From Riemerella columbina (GTDB taxonomy: Bacteria > Bacteroidota > Bacteroidia > Flavobacteriales > Weeksellaceae), in contig NZ_CP103950.1 of assembly GCF_030517065.1 (NCBI RefSeq), positions 310,001 to 374,000 of the forward strand: a stretch of 64,000 nt of DNA, in the 5' to 3' direction. Positions 7,679-15,086 of this stretch are shown here, piece by piece. The position numbers were made by a program, and so were the translations under genes. Each line of letters opens with the position of its first letter. Position 1 is the stretch's first letter. Below the pieces are notes generated by a model that ran no database searches, was not told the origin of the DNA, and saw nothing but the letters and a program-made list of their open reading frames with translations.

Positions 7679-8281
7679 CTACACCCGCCCCATATACAGC
7701 CGGAGTTCTTGGTATGCTGCTTGGGCATTTTTCGTGAGGCTACTCGGGTGTGGCACCACAAAAAGAGCATAATCACGGTCGTAAGACAGGGTGTGGATCC
7801 CGTTGTTATTATGGTAGGCATCTTTAGGAAAATGGTTCCAGAGGCGGTGTCCCCAGAAGATGATGAGGTTGGGGGAGAGCTGTTTTAAAACCGTTTTAAA
7901 AGCCGCTTCGCTTTGGGTAAAATCGGCGGCGGTAGGAGCTTGGCGAGGACCTCCCATAGGCGTTTGCACAAAGTTATAAAAAGCCAAAGTCTCCCACAGC
8001 GCGCCCAGATCTGCGTTAGACAGCTTTTCACCTTTCAGTAAGTTAGAAAATTTAGTAAAAGTGCGCATCCATGCGGCGCCAGCACCTTGCCCTCGTTTGT
8101 AGGCTAAAAACTCGTGCACCACTTTTTGAGTAACGCCAGCCAAGGCAGCGAGGTTACCGCTATTAAAAGTCTGCCAATCCTCAGTGCCAAAATAATGGCT
8201 CTCGCCCAAGACTAAAATTTTAAACGCTTGTTGATGAAATTGCGAGCCCACATAAGGCTCAAAAGTAACAGGGAAATCCAT
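7679..8281 (-). CDS. Uracil-DNA glycosylase superfamily-like protein
   Basis: 200 residues from the ATG at 8281 (MDFPVTFEPYVG). An upstream ATG at 8362 would add 27 residues, but a TATTTTTG -7 element (8305-8312, minus) lies inside that extension, so I prefer the shorter start. Features of the UDG-like fold are visible: KILVLGESHYFG as the first strand with the catalytic-loop position, NFVQTPMGGPR, the strand LIIFWGHRLWNHF, and VVPHPSS near the C-terminus, which resembles the minor-groove/catalytic His-Pro-Ser motif. It may excise damaged bases, but the family also includes members of unknown activity. It is divergent from the RNA-repair operon, with about 130 bases between starts. Confidence 0.6.
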   Translation of the reverse strand: MDFPVTFEPYVGSQFHQQAFKILVLGESHYFGTEDWQTFNSGNLAALAGVTQKVVHEFLAYKRGQGAGAAWMRTFTKFSNLLKGEKLSNADLGALWETLAFYNFVQTPMGGPRQAPTAADFTQSEAAFKTVLKQLSPNLIIFWGHRLWNHFPKDAYHNNNGIHTLSYDRDYALFVVPHPSSLTKNAQAAYQELRLYMGRV

Positions 8282-8304
8282 ATCGTATCCAATTATAATT
8301 TCCA

Positions 8305-8312
8305 CAAAAATA
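8305..8312 (-). promoter_or_regulatory. -7 element that fixes the start of the UDG-like gene
   Basis: The minus strand reads TATTTTTG, a full TAnnTTTG match, 24 bases upstream of the ATG at 8281. It falls inside the alternative longer reading frame. Confidence 0.5.
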
Positions 8313-8382
8313 AGACTTGCTTCGGACAAAAGGTGTCGTTGTAAAAATTTTTTAACGGACATAGTTTGTCGCTATACCACCC

Positions 8383-8390
8383 TAATTTTG
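8383..8390 (+). promoter_or_regulatory. -7 element of the RNA-repair operon
   Basis: TAATTTTG matches TAnnTTTG and lies 25 bases upstream of the methyltransferase ATG at 8416. A TTTG at 8365-8368 is a possible -33 element, with slightly short spacing. Confidence 0.5.
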
Positions 8391-8415
8391 TCCCAGAATT
8401 TAAAAAACAAAAATT

Positions 8416-8904
8416 ATGTTAGATTATCCTAATGCTTACCCTTACCCTAAAACAAAAGGTTTCTGGGGAATTGGAATTGAGAATGTACGCTCCACAAAAA
8501 ACATCGGTACCATATGGCGTTCCGCCTACATTATGGGCGCCAACTTCATCTTCGTTATCGGCGAAAGTTACAAGCGGATGCGTACGGACACCATTGCGGC
8601 GTATCGGCAGTTGCCCCTTTTCCATTACGATACTTTGGAGGAATTCTACCGCGCTATGCCGATGGAGAGCCAGCTGATTGGCGTAGAATTAGACGAACGA
8701 AGCGTTCCAATTGTAGATTTTAAACATCCTAAGCGCGCGCTTTACCTTATGGGCTCCGAGTTTTACGGCTTATCCGATGAGGCTAAAGGTTACTGCGATC
8801 ATATTGTTCAGCTCCCAGGGACGCTCTCGCTCAATGTTTCCGTGGCGGCCTCTTTGGTGATGTATGACAGGCTGATGAAAGCCTTGCCAGAGTATCAAAA
8901 ATAA
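8416..8904 (+). CDS. TrmH/SPOUT-family RNA 2'-O-methyltransferase (TrmL-sized)
   Basis: 162 residues, about the length of TrmL, i.e. a bare SPOUT domain without an RNA-binding extension. Motif 1 is NVRSTKNIGTIWRSA (23-37), motif 2 ALYLMGSEFYGLSDE (about 108-122), and the knot motif 3 LSLNVSVAASLVMYD (137-151). The family methylates ribose 2'-OH with S-adenosylmethionine; TrmL acts on the wobble base of tRNA-Leu, other members on different sites. The stop TAA (8902-8904) is immediately followed by the ATG of the RNA ligase gene at 8905, so the two are translationally linked. That linkage suggests an RNA-repair context, but the substrate is unknown. Confidence 0.88.
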   Translation: MLDYPNAYPYPKTKGFWGIGIENVRSTKNIGTIWRSAYIMGANFIFVIGESYKRMRTDTIAAYRQLPLFHYDTLEEFYRAMPMESQLIGVELDERSVPIVDFKHPKRALYLMGSEFYGLSDEAKGYCDHIVQLPGTLSLNVSVAASLVMYDRLMKALPEYQK

Positions 8905-9648
8905 ATGTTTCATTCAAAAAAATCTCAGATGAAACCCCTAAATATCAAAAATTACGATGCTATTGGGCACTTCCCCAACTCTAAGTTAGGCGAGGGCGAC
9001 CACCACATTAGCGCAGGGCACATTCGGATTTTTACCCAGCAGAAAAGAGACCACTGGGACACCATTTGGGTTCACGAAAAGTACGACGGCTCTAATGTGG
9101 GCATCATCAAACATCAAAACCAAATTTTGGCACTCACACGCTCGGGGTTGTTGGCAAAAAATAGCCGCTTTCTACAGCACAGGCTCTTTGCCCATTGGGT
9201 TGCACAGCGCGAGCGTCTCTTCGCCGAAATTTTAGCCGAAGGCGAGCGTTTGGTGGGCGAGTGGATGGCGCAGGCACACGGCATACGCTATAAAATCAGC
9301 ACGGAGCCTATCGTTTTTTTTGATTATTTTAGCCCTGAAAATGAGCGCTATCTACAGCAAGATTTCCTCGCCAAAGTGAAGCCCCACGGTCTCAACACCC
9401 CACGGAAACTCCACGAAGGCGATGCCATTCCGCCAGAAGATTTAATCCCCATTCTGAACCAAAAAACACCAGAAATAGAGAGCGTAGAAATGCCCGAAGG
9501 GATGGTGTACAGGGTGGAGCGGTGCGGCAAAGTGGATACTCTCGCCAAGTGGGTACGCTCGGATTTTAAGAATGGACAATACATTAAAAATGTAGCGGAA
9601 GCCGATTTCGTTTGGAATGTGCCTCCCGCTACGCTGACTGAACGATGA
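8905..9648 (+). CDS. RNA ligase family protein (Rnl2-like nucleotidyltransferase)
   Basis: 247 residues (a second ATG at 8929 would give 239). The covalent nucleotidyltransferase motifs are all visible: motif I KYDG with the predicted adenylated Lys59, TRSG as the Ia region, GEWMA and FFDYF for III/IIIa, EGMVYRV for IV and LAKWVR for V. The enzyme should seal RNA 3'-OH/5'-phosphate ends with ATP. It lacks a long C-terminal domain, so partner proteins may supply specificity. It starts directly after the methyltransferase stop and overlaps the next gene by four bases (ATGA, 9645-9648). This is a tight operon whose products likely process, seal and modify broken RNA. Confidence 0.85.
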   Translation: MFHSKKSQMKPLNIKNYDAIGHFPNSKLGEGDHHISAGHIRIFTQQKRDHWDTIWVHEKYDGSNVGIIKHQNQILALTRSGLLAKNSRFLQHRLFAHWVAQRERLFAEILAEGERLVGEWMAQAHGIRYKISTEPIVFFDYFSPENERYLQQDFLAKVKPHGLNTPRKLHEGDAIPPEDLIPILNQKTPEIESVEMPEGMVYRVERCGKVDTLAKWVRSDFKNGQYIKNVAEADFVWNVPPATLTER

Positions 9649-9983
9649 AAAAGAAATTATTTTTAGACGATATCCGTACGGTGGAGATGGTGTATCCGCC
9701 TACCGAGGTGGCAAATTTCCATATAGTGCGCTCCTACAAGGCGTTTGTGGCATATATCCAAAACAATGGATTGCCAGATTTCATCAGTTTTGATAATGAT
9801 TTGGGCACCGATGAGGCAGGCAATATAGCGCCAGATGGTTTGGCGGCGGCTAAGTGGCTCGTGTACGAATCAGGCTGTGATTTAAGCCAACTTCAGTTTT
9901 TTGTTCACTCTGCCAATCCCGTGGCGGCGGAACAGATTAGAGGTTTGCTGAACAATTATATCGCATTTTTAAATCAAAAATAA
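9645..9983 (+). CDS. Cyclic-phosphate-processing receiver-domain protein (cREC)
   Basis: 112 residues. It has a receiver-like fold with LFLDDIR at the N-terminus, SFDNDLG in the middle and FFVHSANPVAAEQI near the end. These are the hallmarks I recall for the cREC family described by comparative genomics of RNA-repair systems, where it is predicted to open 2',3'-cyclic phosphates left by ribonucleases. The acidic D-D and H-S residues would form the active site; this is family knowledge, not shown here. It overlaps the RNA ligase stop (ATGA), so ligase and end-processing protein are probably made in fixed proportion. No phosphotransfer partner kinase is nearby, which argues against a classical response regulator. 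Confidence 0.75.
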   Translation: MKKKLFLDDIRTVEMVYPPTEVANFHIVRSYKAFVAYIQNNGLPDFISFDNDLGTDEAGNIAPDGLAAAKWLVYESGCDLSQLQFFVHSANPVAAEQIRGLLNNYIAFLNQK

Positions 9984-10007
9984 AGCGGATATTTCGGTAG
10001 ATTAAAA

Positions 10008-10148
10008 ATGAAGAATCCGATTGAGTCAGTGCCGCTATGGTGCAGTGAGATGAGGTTTGGACAAGATAATTCTACCAATGATGCAAAAGAAAATGCGAGG
10101 GTGCATAGTCCAAATCAAATGATATTAAATAAAAAAATAAACCAATAA
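10008..10148 (+). CDS. Possible 46-residue peptide between the repair operon and the WYL gene
   Basis: A short frame from ATG 10008 to TAA 10146-10148 encodes a polar peptide (MKNPIESVPLWCSEMRFGQ...) and occupies most of the gap between the cREC and WYL genes. There is no clear ribosome binding site. Its end is 10 bases before the WYL ATG, a spacing that would suit a leader peptide or a small co-expressed protein. I do not recognise it; it may be chance or the remnant of a larger gene. Confidence 0.25.
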   Translation: MKNPIESVPLWCSEMRFGQDNSTNDAKENARVHSPNQMILNKKINQ

Positions 10149-10158
10149 TTATAAAAAA

Positions 10159-11088
10159 ATGGCAGTTTTAGAACATATTTTAAGAATTCAATATATAGGA
10201 GAATTTTTGCGAGAGCGTGGAGATAGAGGCGCTTCGTTTGAGGAAATCCAAGACCATTTAGATGAAAAATTTACCCAGCGAGATATGCTGTTGAGTTATG
10301 ATAAAAGGACTTTTCAACGAGATAAAATCCTGATTCAGGAGGCTTTAGGGTTAGAAATTAGCTACAGCCGAAAGCGAAAAGTCCACTTTATCAGCCGTGA
10401 AGAGTTAGACCTCCATCAGGAAAAAGCCCTTGAAAGCGCCATCTTGCTGGATGCCTACCGCAGCTCCAAGAAAAATGCGGAGGTGATGTTTTTTGAAAAT
10501 AGAACCTCGCTGGCTTTAAACGAAAATTTGACGGGCATTCTCCACGCCATTATCAACAAACGGCTCCTCAGCTTTCAGCACCAGAGTTTGTGGGATAGTG
10601 AGGCGAAAGCCAGCCGAAAAACCGTGCAACCCTATGCGCTCAAGGAGTTTCGACACCGTTGGTATCTTTTAGCCAAGCCTTTCAAAGCGGGTGGTGAGCC
10701 TTCGGAAATGAGAGCCTACGGCTTAGATCGGATTAGAGATCTGGAATTTTCAAACTCCAAATTTACCCCAGAAAAAATAGACTTCGCCCACCTTTACGAA
10801 TATTCTTTTGGCATTGTGGCACCGAATGGAGCGCAGCCAGAAGATATCGTGCTGGCTTTTGATCGACAACAGGGCAGTTATGTCAAAAAATTACCGCTCC
10901 ACGCCACGCAGAAAGTAGTCACCGAAACGCCAACGGAAACCATCATCACCCTGAAGTTGGTGCCCACTTATGATTTTGAGCGTGAACTCCTCTCTATGGG
11001 CAGTCGCGTGAAAATCCTCGCCCCAGAATCCCTAAAAACCAGAATGAGAAAGGAAATAGAAAAAATGCTGGAAAACTATTCGGCGTGA
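10159..11088 (+). CDS. WYL-domain transcriptional regulator
   Basis: 309 residues. The N-terminal ~75 residues form a winged-helix domain (SFEEIQDHLDEKF... DKRTFQRDKILIQEALGLEI). The WYL domain follows, with the signature RHRWYLLAKPF at about 165-175, and the C-terminal WCX-like extension reaches residue 309. WYL domains are thought to sense nucleotides or nucleic-acid fragments and often control defence or DNA/RNA-repair genes. Its position 175 bases downstream of the repair operon makes it the likely regulator, possibly responding to broken RNA; that is inference. Its last 18 bases lie inside the first copy of a 19-bp direct repeat (11072-11090). Confidence 0.88.
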   Translation: MAVLEHILRIQYIGEFLRERGDRGASFEEIQDHLDEKFTQRDMLLSYDKRTFQRDKILIQEALGLEISYSRKRKVHFISREELDLHQEKALESAILLDAYRSSKKNAEVMFFENRTSLALNENLTGILHAIINKRLLSFQHQSLWDSEAKASRKTVQPYALKEFRHRWYLLAKPFKAGGEPSEMRAYGLDRIRDLEFSNSKFTPEKIDFAHLYEYSFGIVAPNGAQPEDIVLAFDRQQGSYVKKLPLHATQKVVTETPTETIITLKLVPTYDFERELLSMGSRVKILAPESLKTRMRKEIEKMLENYSA

Positions 11089-11090
11089 AA
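11072..11090 (+). repeat. 19-bp direct repeat, left copy
   Basis: Bases 11072-11090 are identical to 13180-13198. This copy includes the last codons and the TGA of the WYL gene. The two copies bracket the outer-membrane protein gene exactly. Next to each copy, on the inner side, is the octamer AAGTATAG (11091-11098 and 13170-13177). Confidence 0.9.
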
Positions 11091-11227
11091 AAGTATAGAA
11101 AATATTTTTTAGTTAATTTTTTATTTTGTAAACTTGTAACAGTATAAAGGGTTTTAAAATAGCAATAAAAAGCGGTTTTTTATTATCTTTTAACTTTTAT
11201 ATCATGCAAATTTAAATAAATTAACTT

Positions 11228-13171
11228 ATGGTGGGGTTCAATAGATTACTGGCTTTCTTATTGTGTTTTGCGCTTGTGGGGCGTGGGTATGCTCAGATAA
11301 AAGATTCGGCAAGGGTGAAAAATATAGATAGTATTTTTATAAAACAAAATACCAAAAGCGCTTATAAATCTACTTTTACGATTAAAAAAGATAAATTTAT
11401 AAAAAATACTAAAATATTAGAGGTGATATCCAGTATTCCTCATATTTCTGTAGGAAATAATAATGTGGTCCACTATAAAGGCAACGCTATCCAGACCATA
11501 CTCATTAACGATATCAAAGCTTCTATGGAAGAGTTTAAATCCATTCCGATAGAAGAAATAGCCAGTGTAGAGCTGTTGCATGCTTACATCAATACCTCTA
11601 ATGGAGAAACGGAATTGGCACTCAATGTAAAGACGAAGTTCAAACCAGGGGTTAAGGGCTATTTAGATTTTTCACCAGGTGTTTTGCAAGAATTTTTTTA
11701 TGGTGGCACCAGTGTTTCGGTTAAAAGTAGGAATACCATCGTGAGGTTGATGCACTCTAATCTATGGAATTCTAACGAAGGGGAAACGGTGCAAAGGTAC
11801 CTAAATCAAGCGGTGGATTATAAAATGAAAAGAAACCTATATCAGCCATTTGGTATGTTGTCGGTTAATCATCATTTGTCTGATAATCAGTCGTTAAATT
11901 TAAAATTTCTATACTCTGGGATTAATGAACAGGGGGAAGCACTAGACAATAATCATCCGTTGAAAAAAGAGATGAACCTGAACTACTACGGCGTTAATTT
12001 TTTATATGACTGGTCTTTTGGGAAATATGTATTTAAACTTAATTCTGACTACATATTGAATAATCAAGATTATGAAAATAAGAGCCCTTTGGAGCGCTAT
12101 ACTTCTCACCAGAATTTTAAAGAATTTGCAATTAGCCCTTTCCTTTCTCGTAAATTAGAAAAAGGAACCGTGGATTTGGGTATAATTTATACAGATAGAC
12201 ACTTTGATGTTCAAAATTTGATGAATGGGCAATCACAACCTCATTCTTTTAATCAATCATTATTCAATATAGTGCTAAAAGCCAATTATGATATTACTAA
12301 AAAACTCTCGGCTACAGCCAATATAAGATATCAAGCTTATCAAGATGCTTATACTAAAAACGAAACATTTTTGCCATATATTAAAATATTACAAGGAATA
12401 GGTGATAAAACAGAAATAGGATTGGCGTACCATAAGAAAATCTACCGCCCTAATATTTATACTCTATCTGGCGGGGTTTATAAAGAAACCAATGGGATCA
12501 CCACGCTCACCAATCCTTTATTGAGTTTTCAGACTTCTCACTATTACGAAACTTCTTTTTCTCATCAGTGGAATAAAGTTAATATCTCATTATCAGGTTC
12601 TTATGAGAAAATTAAAAATCATCTTTCTATCTTAGGAAGGGTAGAGCAAGGCGCGGTGATCAACCAGATGGTTAATGCGGATAGGGAAGAATTTGGACCT
12701 TTAATTTCATTATCTATTCCATTATTAAAAACATTAGATTTGAATACCTACTATGGGTATCAATATAGCAATAGAGAATATCAAAATCAAGTTTATTCGG
12801 GGGATTATTATAGATTAGGGGTGTCTTTGAGGGGTAAACTGAAGAATTATAATTTTTATGTCAATACAGATTATAGAAATAAAATTTATGATGTGAATTA
12901 TTATAGAGCGCTAAAACCAGATATTTCTTTTTCTATATCAAGAAACTTTTTTAAAAACTTAATATATGCCTCTTTAGCGGTTCGGAATATTTTAGATAAC
13001 GATGCTACGCAAGAGTTTACATTTGAAGATCAATCAAGTATGAAGTTAAAAAATACCACTTATATGAATTCAAGGTTGATATTGTTGACTTTATCATATA
13101 ATTTTGGCAAGAACTTTAATTCTCAAACAAAAAATATCAACAAGATAAATAATGACTTGTTACCCAACTAA
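11228..13171 (+). CDS. Outer-membrane beta-barrel protein (TonB-receptor-like, short plug, no carboxypeptidase-like domain)
   Basis: 647 residues. A signal peptide (LLAFLLCFALVGRGYAQ) is followed at once by a short plug-like segment (KILEVISSIPHISVGNNNVVHYKGNAIQTILINDIKAS, about 63-100). The rest alternates aromatic and polar residues as in a large barrel, ending in YNFGKNFNSQ and a polar tail. The usual flavobacterial relatives (OMP_b-brl_3 type) carry an N-terminal carboxypeptidase-regulatory-like domain, which is missing here. Relatives are often paired with a GLPGLI protein; the only one in the window is at 18891. Codon use is clearly more AT-rich than the WYL gene or serS, and 19-bp direct repeats flank it. 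It is very likely acquired. Confidence 0.75.
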   Translation: MVGFNRLLAFLLCFALVGRGYAQIKDSARVKNIDSIFIKQNTKSAYKSTFTIKKDKFIKNTKILEVISSIPHISVGNNNVVHYKGNAIQTILINDIKASMEEFKSIPIEEIASVELLHAYINTSNGETELALNVKTKFKPGVKGYLDFSPGVLQEFFYGGTSVSVKSRNTIVRLMHSNLWNSNEGETVQRYLNQAVDYKMKRNLYQPFGMLSVNHHLSDNQSLNLKFLYSGINEQGEALDNNHPLKKEMNLNYYGVNFLYDWSFGKYVFKLNSDYILNNQDYENKSPLERYTSHQNFKEFAISPFLSRKLEKGTVDLGIIYTDRHFDVQNLMNGQSQPHSFNQSLFNIVLKANYDITKKLSATANIRYQAYQDAYTKNETFLPYIKILQGIGDKTEIGLAYHKKIYRPNIYTLSGGVYKETNGITTLTNPLLSFQTSHYYETSFSHQWNKVNISLSGSYEKIKNHLSILGRVEQGAVINQMVNADREEFGPLISLSIPLLKTLDLNTYYGYQYSNREYQNQVYSGDYYRLGVSLRGKLKNYNFYVNTDYRNKIYDVNYYRALKPDISFSISRNFFKNLIYASLAVRNILDNDATQEFTFEDQSSMKLKNTTYMNSRLILLTLSYNFGKNFNSQTKNINKINNDLLPN

Positions 13172-13179
13172 GTATAGAT

Positions 13180-13198
13180 AAAACTATTCGGCGTGAAA
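13180..13198 (+). repeat. 19-bp direct repeat, right copy
   Basis: Exact second copy of 11072-11090, immediately before the strong hairpin at 13197-13235. Joining the two copies would restore a WYL gene followed directly by that terminator, so the 2108 bases between them look inserted. Confidence 0.9.
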
Positions 13199-13235
13199 CA
13201 ACATCGGGCGGGGTAAACCCCCGCCCGATGTTGTT
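13197..13235. terminator. Strong hairpin, probably the original terminator of the WYL gene
   Basis: A 15-17 bp perfect stem (13199-13213 with 13219-13233, extendable by two A-T pairs) surrounds a 5-base loop. It is GC-rich and ends in TTGTTATAAT on the plus strand. It lies between the convergent outer-membrane protein and serS genes and may serve both directions. Confidence 0.75.
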
Positions 13236-13256
13236 ATAATATACAAAATCTGATGC

Positions 13257-14528
13257 TTATACAATTTCATCAAAACGCGTATAAGTCCGCAATTTTTCAG
13301 GAATACGGATGCCGTTTTCCGTTTGGTTATTCTCTAATAGTGCAGCCATAATTCGTGGTAGAGCCATAGCAGAGCCGTTGAGGGTGTGTACCAATTGTGG
13401 CTTTTGGTCGCCAGCTTTGTAGCGGCACTTCAAACGGTTGGCTTGGAAATTTTCAAAATTAGAAACCGAAGATACTTCTAACCATTTTTGTTGCGCTGCG
13501 CTCCATACCTCAAAATCGTAGGTAAGGGCAGAAGTGAAGCCCATATCGCCACCGCAGAGCCTTAATATTCTAAATGGCAACTCTAAATCTTCCAAAATAG
13601 ACTGTACATGAGCCACCATTTCCTCCAAAGCATCATAAGAATGCTCAGGCTTTTCTAATCTTACAATTTCCACTTTCTCAAACTGATGCAATCGGTTGAG
13701 TCCTCTCACATGGGCGCCATAGCTCCCTGCCTCCCTGCGGAAACACTGCGAAAAAGCCGTATTTTTAATCGGCAATTCCTTTTCATCTAAAATGGTATCT
13801 CGGTAGATGTTGGTCACGGGCACTTCCGCCGTTGGGATCAGATAAAGTTGATCTTCGTTAATGTAATACATCTGTCCTTCTTTGTCTGGCAGTTGCCCTG
13901 TGCCGTATCCAGAAGCCTCGTTGACCACCTGTGGCGGGTTGATTTCTAAATAGCCAGCGTCGGTATTTCGGTCTAAAAAAAACTGAACCAATGCCCGCTG
14001 TAGCCTCGCACCTTTGCCTAAATAAACAGGAAAGCCAGCGCCAGCAATTTTAACGCCCAACTCAAAATCGATTAAGCGGTATTTTTTGGCTAACTCCCAG
14101 TGGGGCAGAGCGTTGCTGTCCATTTCAAACTCGTTTTGAGATTGATAAACCACCTCGTTGTCTTCCGCGGAAACGCCTGATTTTACGGAATGATGAGGAA
14201 TGTTGGGGATTTGATAAAGAATTTGTAAAAGCTGTTCCTCTTTCTCTTTTAGCGCTTGTTGTAGCTCTTGAGATTTCTGTTTATAAATGCTGGTTTCAGC
14301 TTTTGCAGCCTCGGCTTCTTCTTTTTTACCTTCTTTCATCAGCCCTCCAATGGCTTTAGAAATTTTATTCATCTGAGCCAAATTTTCATCTAACTCAAAC
14401 TGTATTTTTTTTCGCTCATCATCAGTATTGATGGCGTCTTCTATCAAGTGTAGCGCTTTAAAGTTCCTTTTTTCAAGGCCTTGTAGCACGCGGTTTTTTT
14501 CATCTTTTAAAAATTGAACTTGTAGCAT
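13257..14528 (-). CDS. serS: Seryl-tRNA synthetase
   Basis: 423 residues, the normal length. The N-terminal ~110 residues form the antiparallel coiled-coil arm that grips the tRNA-Ser long variable arm. The class II catalytic core follows. Motif 2 is FRREAGSYGAHVRGLNRLHQFEK, and motif 3 NGSAMALPRIMAALLENNQ ends in IRIPEKLR. It charges tRNA-Ser with serine in the cytosol. A TAATTTTG promoter element lies at 14557-14564 on the minus strand, 28 bases upstream. It is convergent with the inserted outer-membrane protein gene. Confidence 0.97.
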   Translation of the reverse strand: MLQVQFLKDEKNRVLQGLEKRNFKALHLIEDAINTDDERKKIQFELDENLAQMNKISKAIGGLMKEGKKEEAEAAKAETSIYKQKSQELQQALKEKEEQLLQILYQIPNIPHHSVKSGVSAEDNEVVYQSQNEFEMDSNALPHWELAKKYRLIDFELGVKIAGAGFPVYLGKGARLQRALVQFFLDRNTDAGYLEINPPQVVNEASGYGTGQLPDKEGQMYYINEDQLYLIPTAEVPVTNIYRDTILDEKELPIKNTAFSQCFRREAGSYGAHVRGLNRLHQFEKVEIVRLEKPEHSYDALEEMVAHVQSILEDLELPFRILRLCGGDMGFTSALTYDFEVWSAAQQKWLEVSSVSNFENFQANRLKCRYKAGDQKPQLVHTLNGSAMALPRIMAALLENNQTENGIRIPEKLRTYTRFDEIV

Positions 14529-14556
14529 ATCTTTAGGTTAAAAATTAAATTTCTGA

Positions 14557-14564
14557 CAAAATTA
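14557..14564 (-). promoter_or_regulatory. -7 element of the serS promoter
   Basis: The minus strand reads TAATTTTG, matching TAnnTTTG, at a suitable distance from the serS ATG at 14528. It lies just before the end of the upstream lipoprotein gene. Confidence 0.45.
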
Positions 14565-14568
14565 AGAA

Positions 14569-15072
14569 TTATTTTAGGATTTCCACAGTATTGGGCGCAT
14601 CATTTTGCTTGGAAAAAATAAGCGCTTGGTTCAGCCATATATTTTTGATTTGAAATAAAGTAGGCGTCCATAAATAATTGATTTGCAGGGTGTCTACTGT
14701 GGTAATATGGGTAGAATCATTGATTTTCTGTTGATAAGTTAGGGCAATGTCGGATTGATAATATTTAAGCTCTGGATTGATGGAATCCATAATATTTCTT
14801 GTTGCTCCTGAGATATATTGTATAAAATACAACGAATCTGCATCAACCAAAGTCCGGAATCCTGATAAATTGGTATTGGAATAACGGCCACCCAAATCCG
14901 AGAGGCTAACGCTGGAAATCGACTGTGGATGCTTGGGGTTGAGCAAATCTCGGTGCAAAGAATCCTTGATGTAAATATTTAAAATTTGGTCGATCTGTTG
15001 CGGCTCGGCATCATTTTTTCGGCAAGAAATCAAGCCTAAACCAAGTACGATAAATAAAAAAATCATTTTCAT
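14569..15072 (-). CDS. Lipoprotein of unknown function
   Basis: 167 residues with a clear lipoprotein signal (MKMIFLFIVLGLGLISC, lipobox LISC, Cys17) followed by a polar stretch. The remainder is a Ser/Thr/Asp-rich globular domain with alternating strands (SLYFIQYISGATRNIMDS ... TVDTLQINYLWTPTLFQIKNIWLN). I recognise no family. It is encoded just downstream of the flippase and glycosyltransferase genes (14 bases after the flippase stop) and so may be part of that operon. Its promoter, if separate, is not evident. Confidence 0.65.
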   Translation of the reverse strand: MKMIFLFIVLGLGLISCRKNDAEPQQIDQILNIYIKDSLHRDLLNPKHPQSISSVSLSDLGGRYSNTNLSGFRTLVDADSLYFIQYISGATRNIMDSINPELKYYQSDIALTYQQKINDSTHITTVDTLQINYLWTPTLFQIKNIWLNQALIFSKQNDAPNTVEILK

Positions 15073-15086
15073 AGAGCAAAGATAGG

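Noticed and set aside
9645-9983. Calling the cREC protein a classical two-component response regulator
   Set aside because: It lacks the usual output domain and a partner kinase, and it overlaps an RNA ligase gene, so the RNA-end-processing family fits better.
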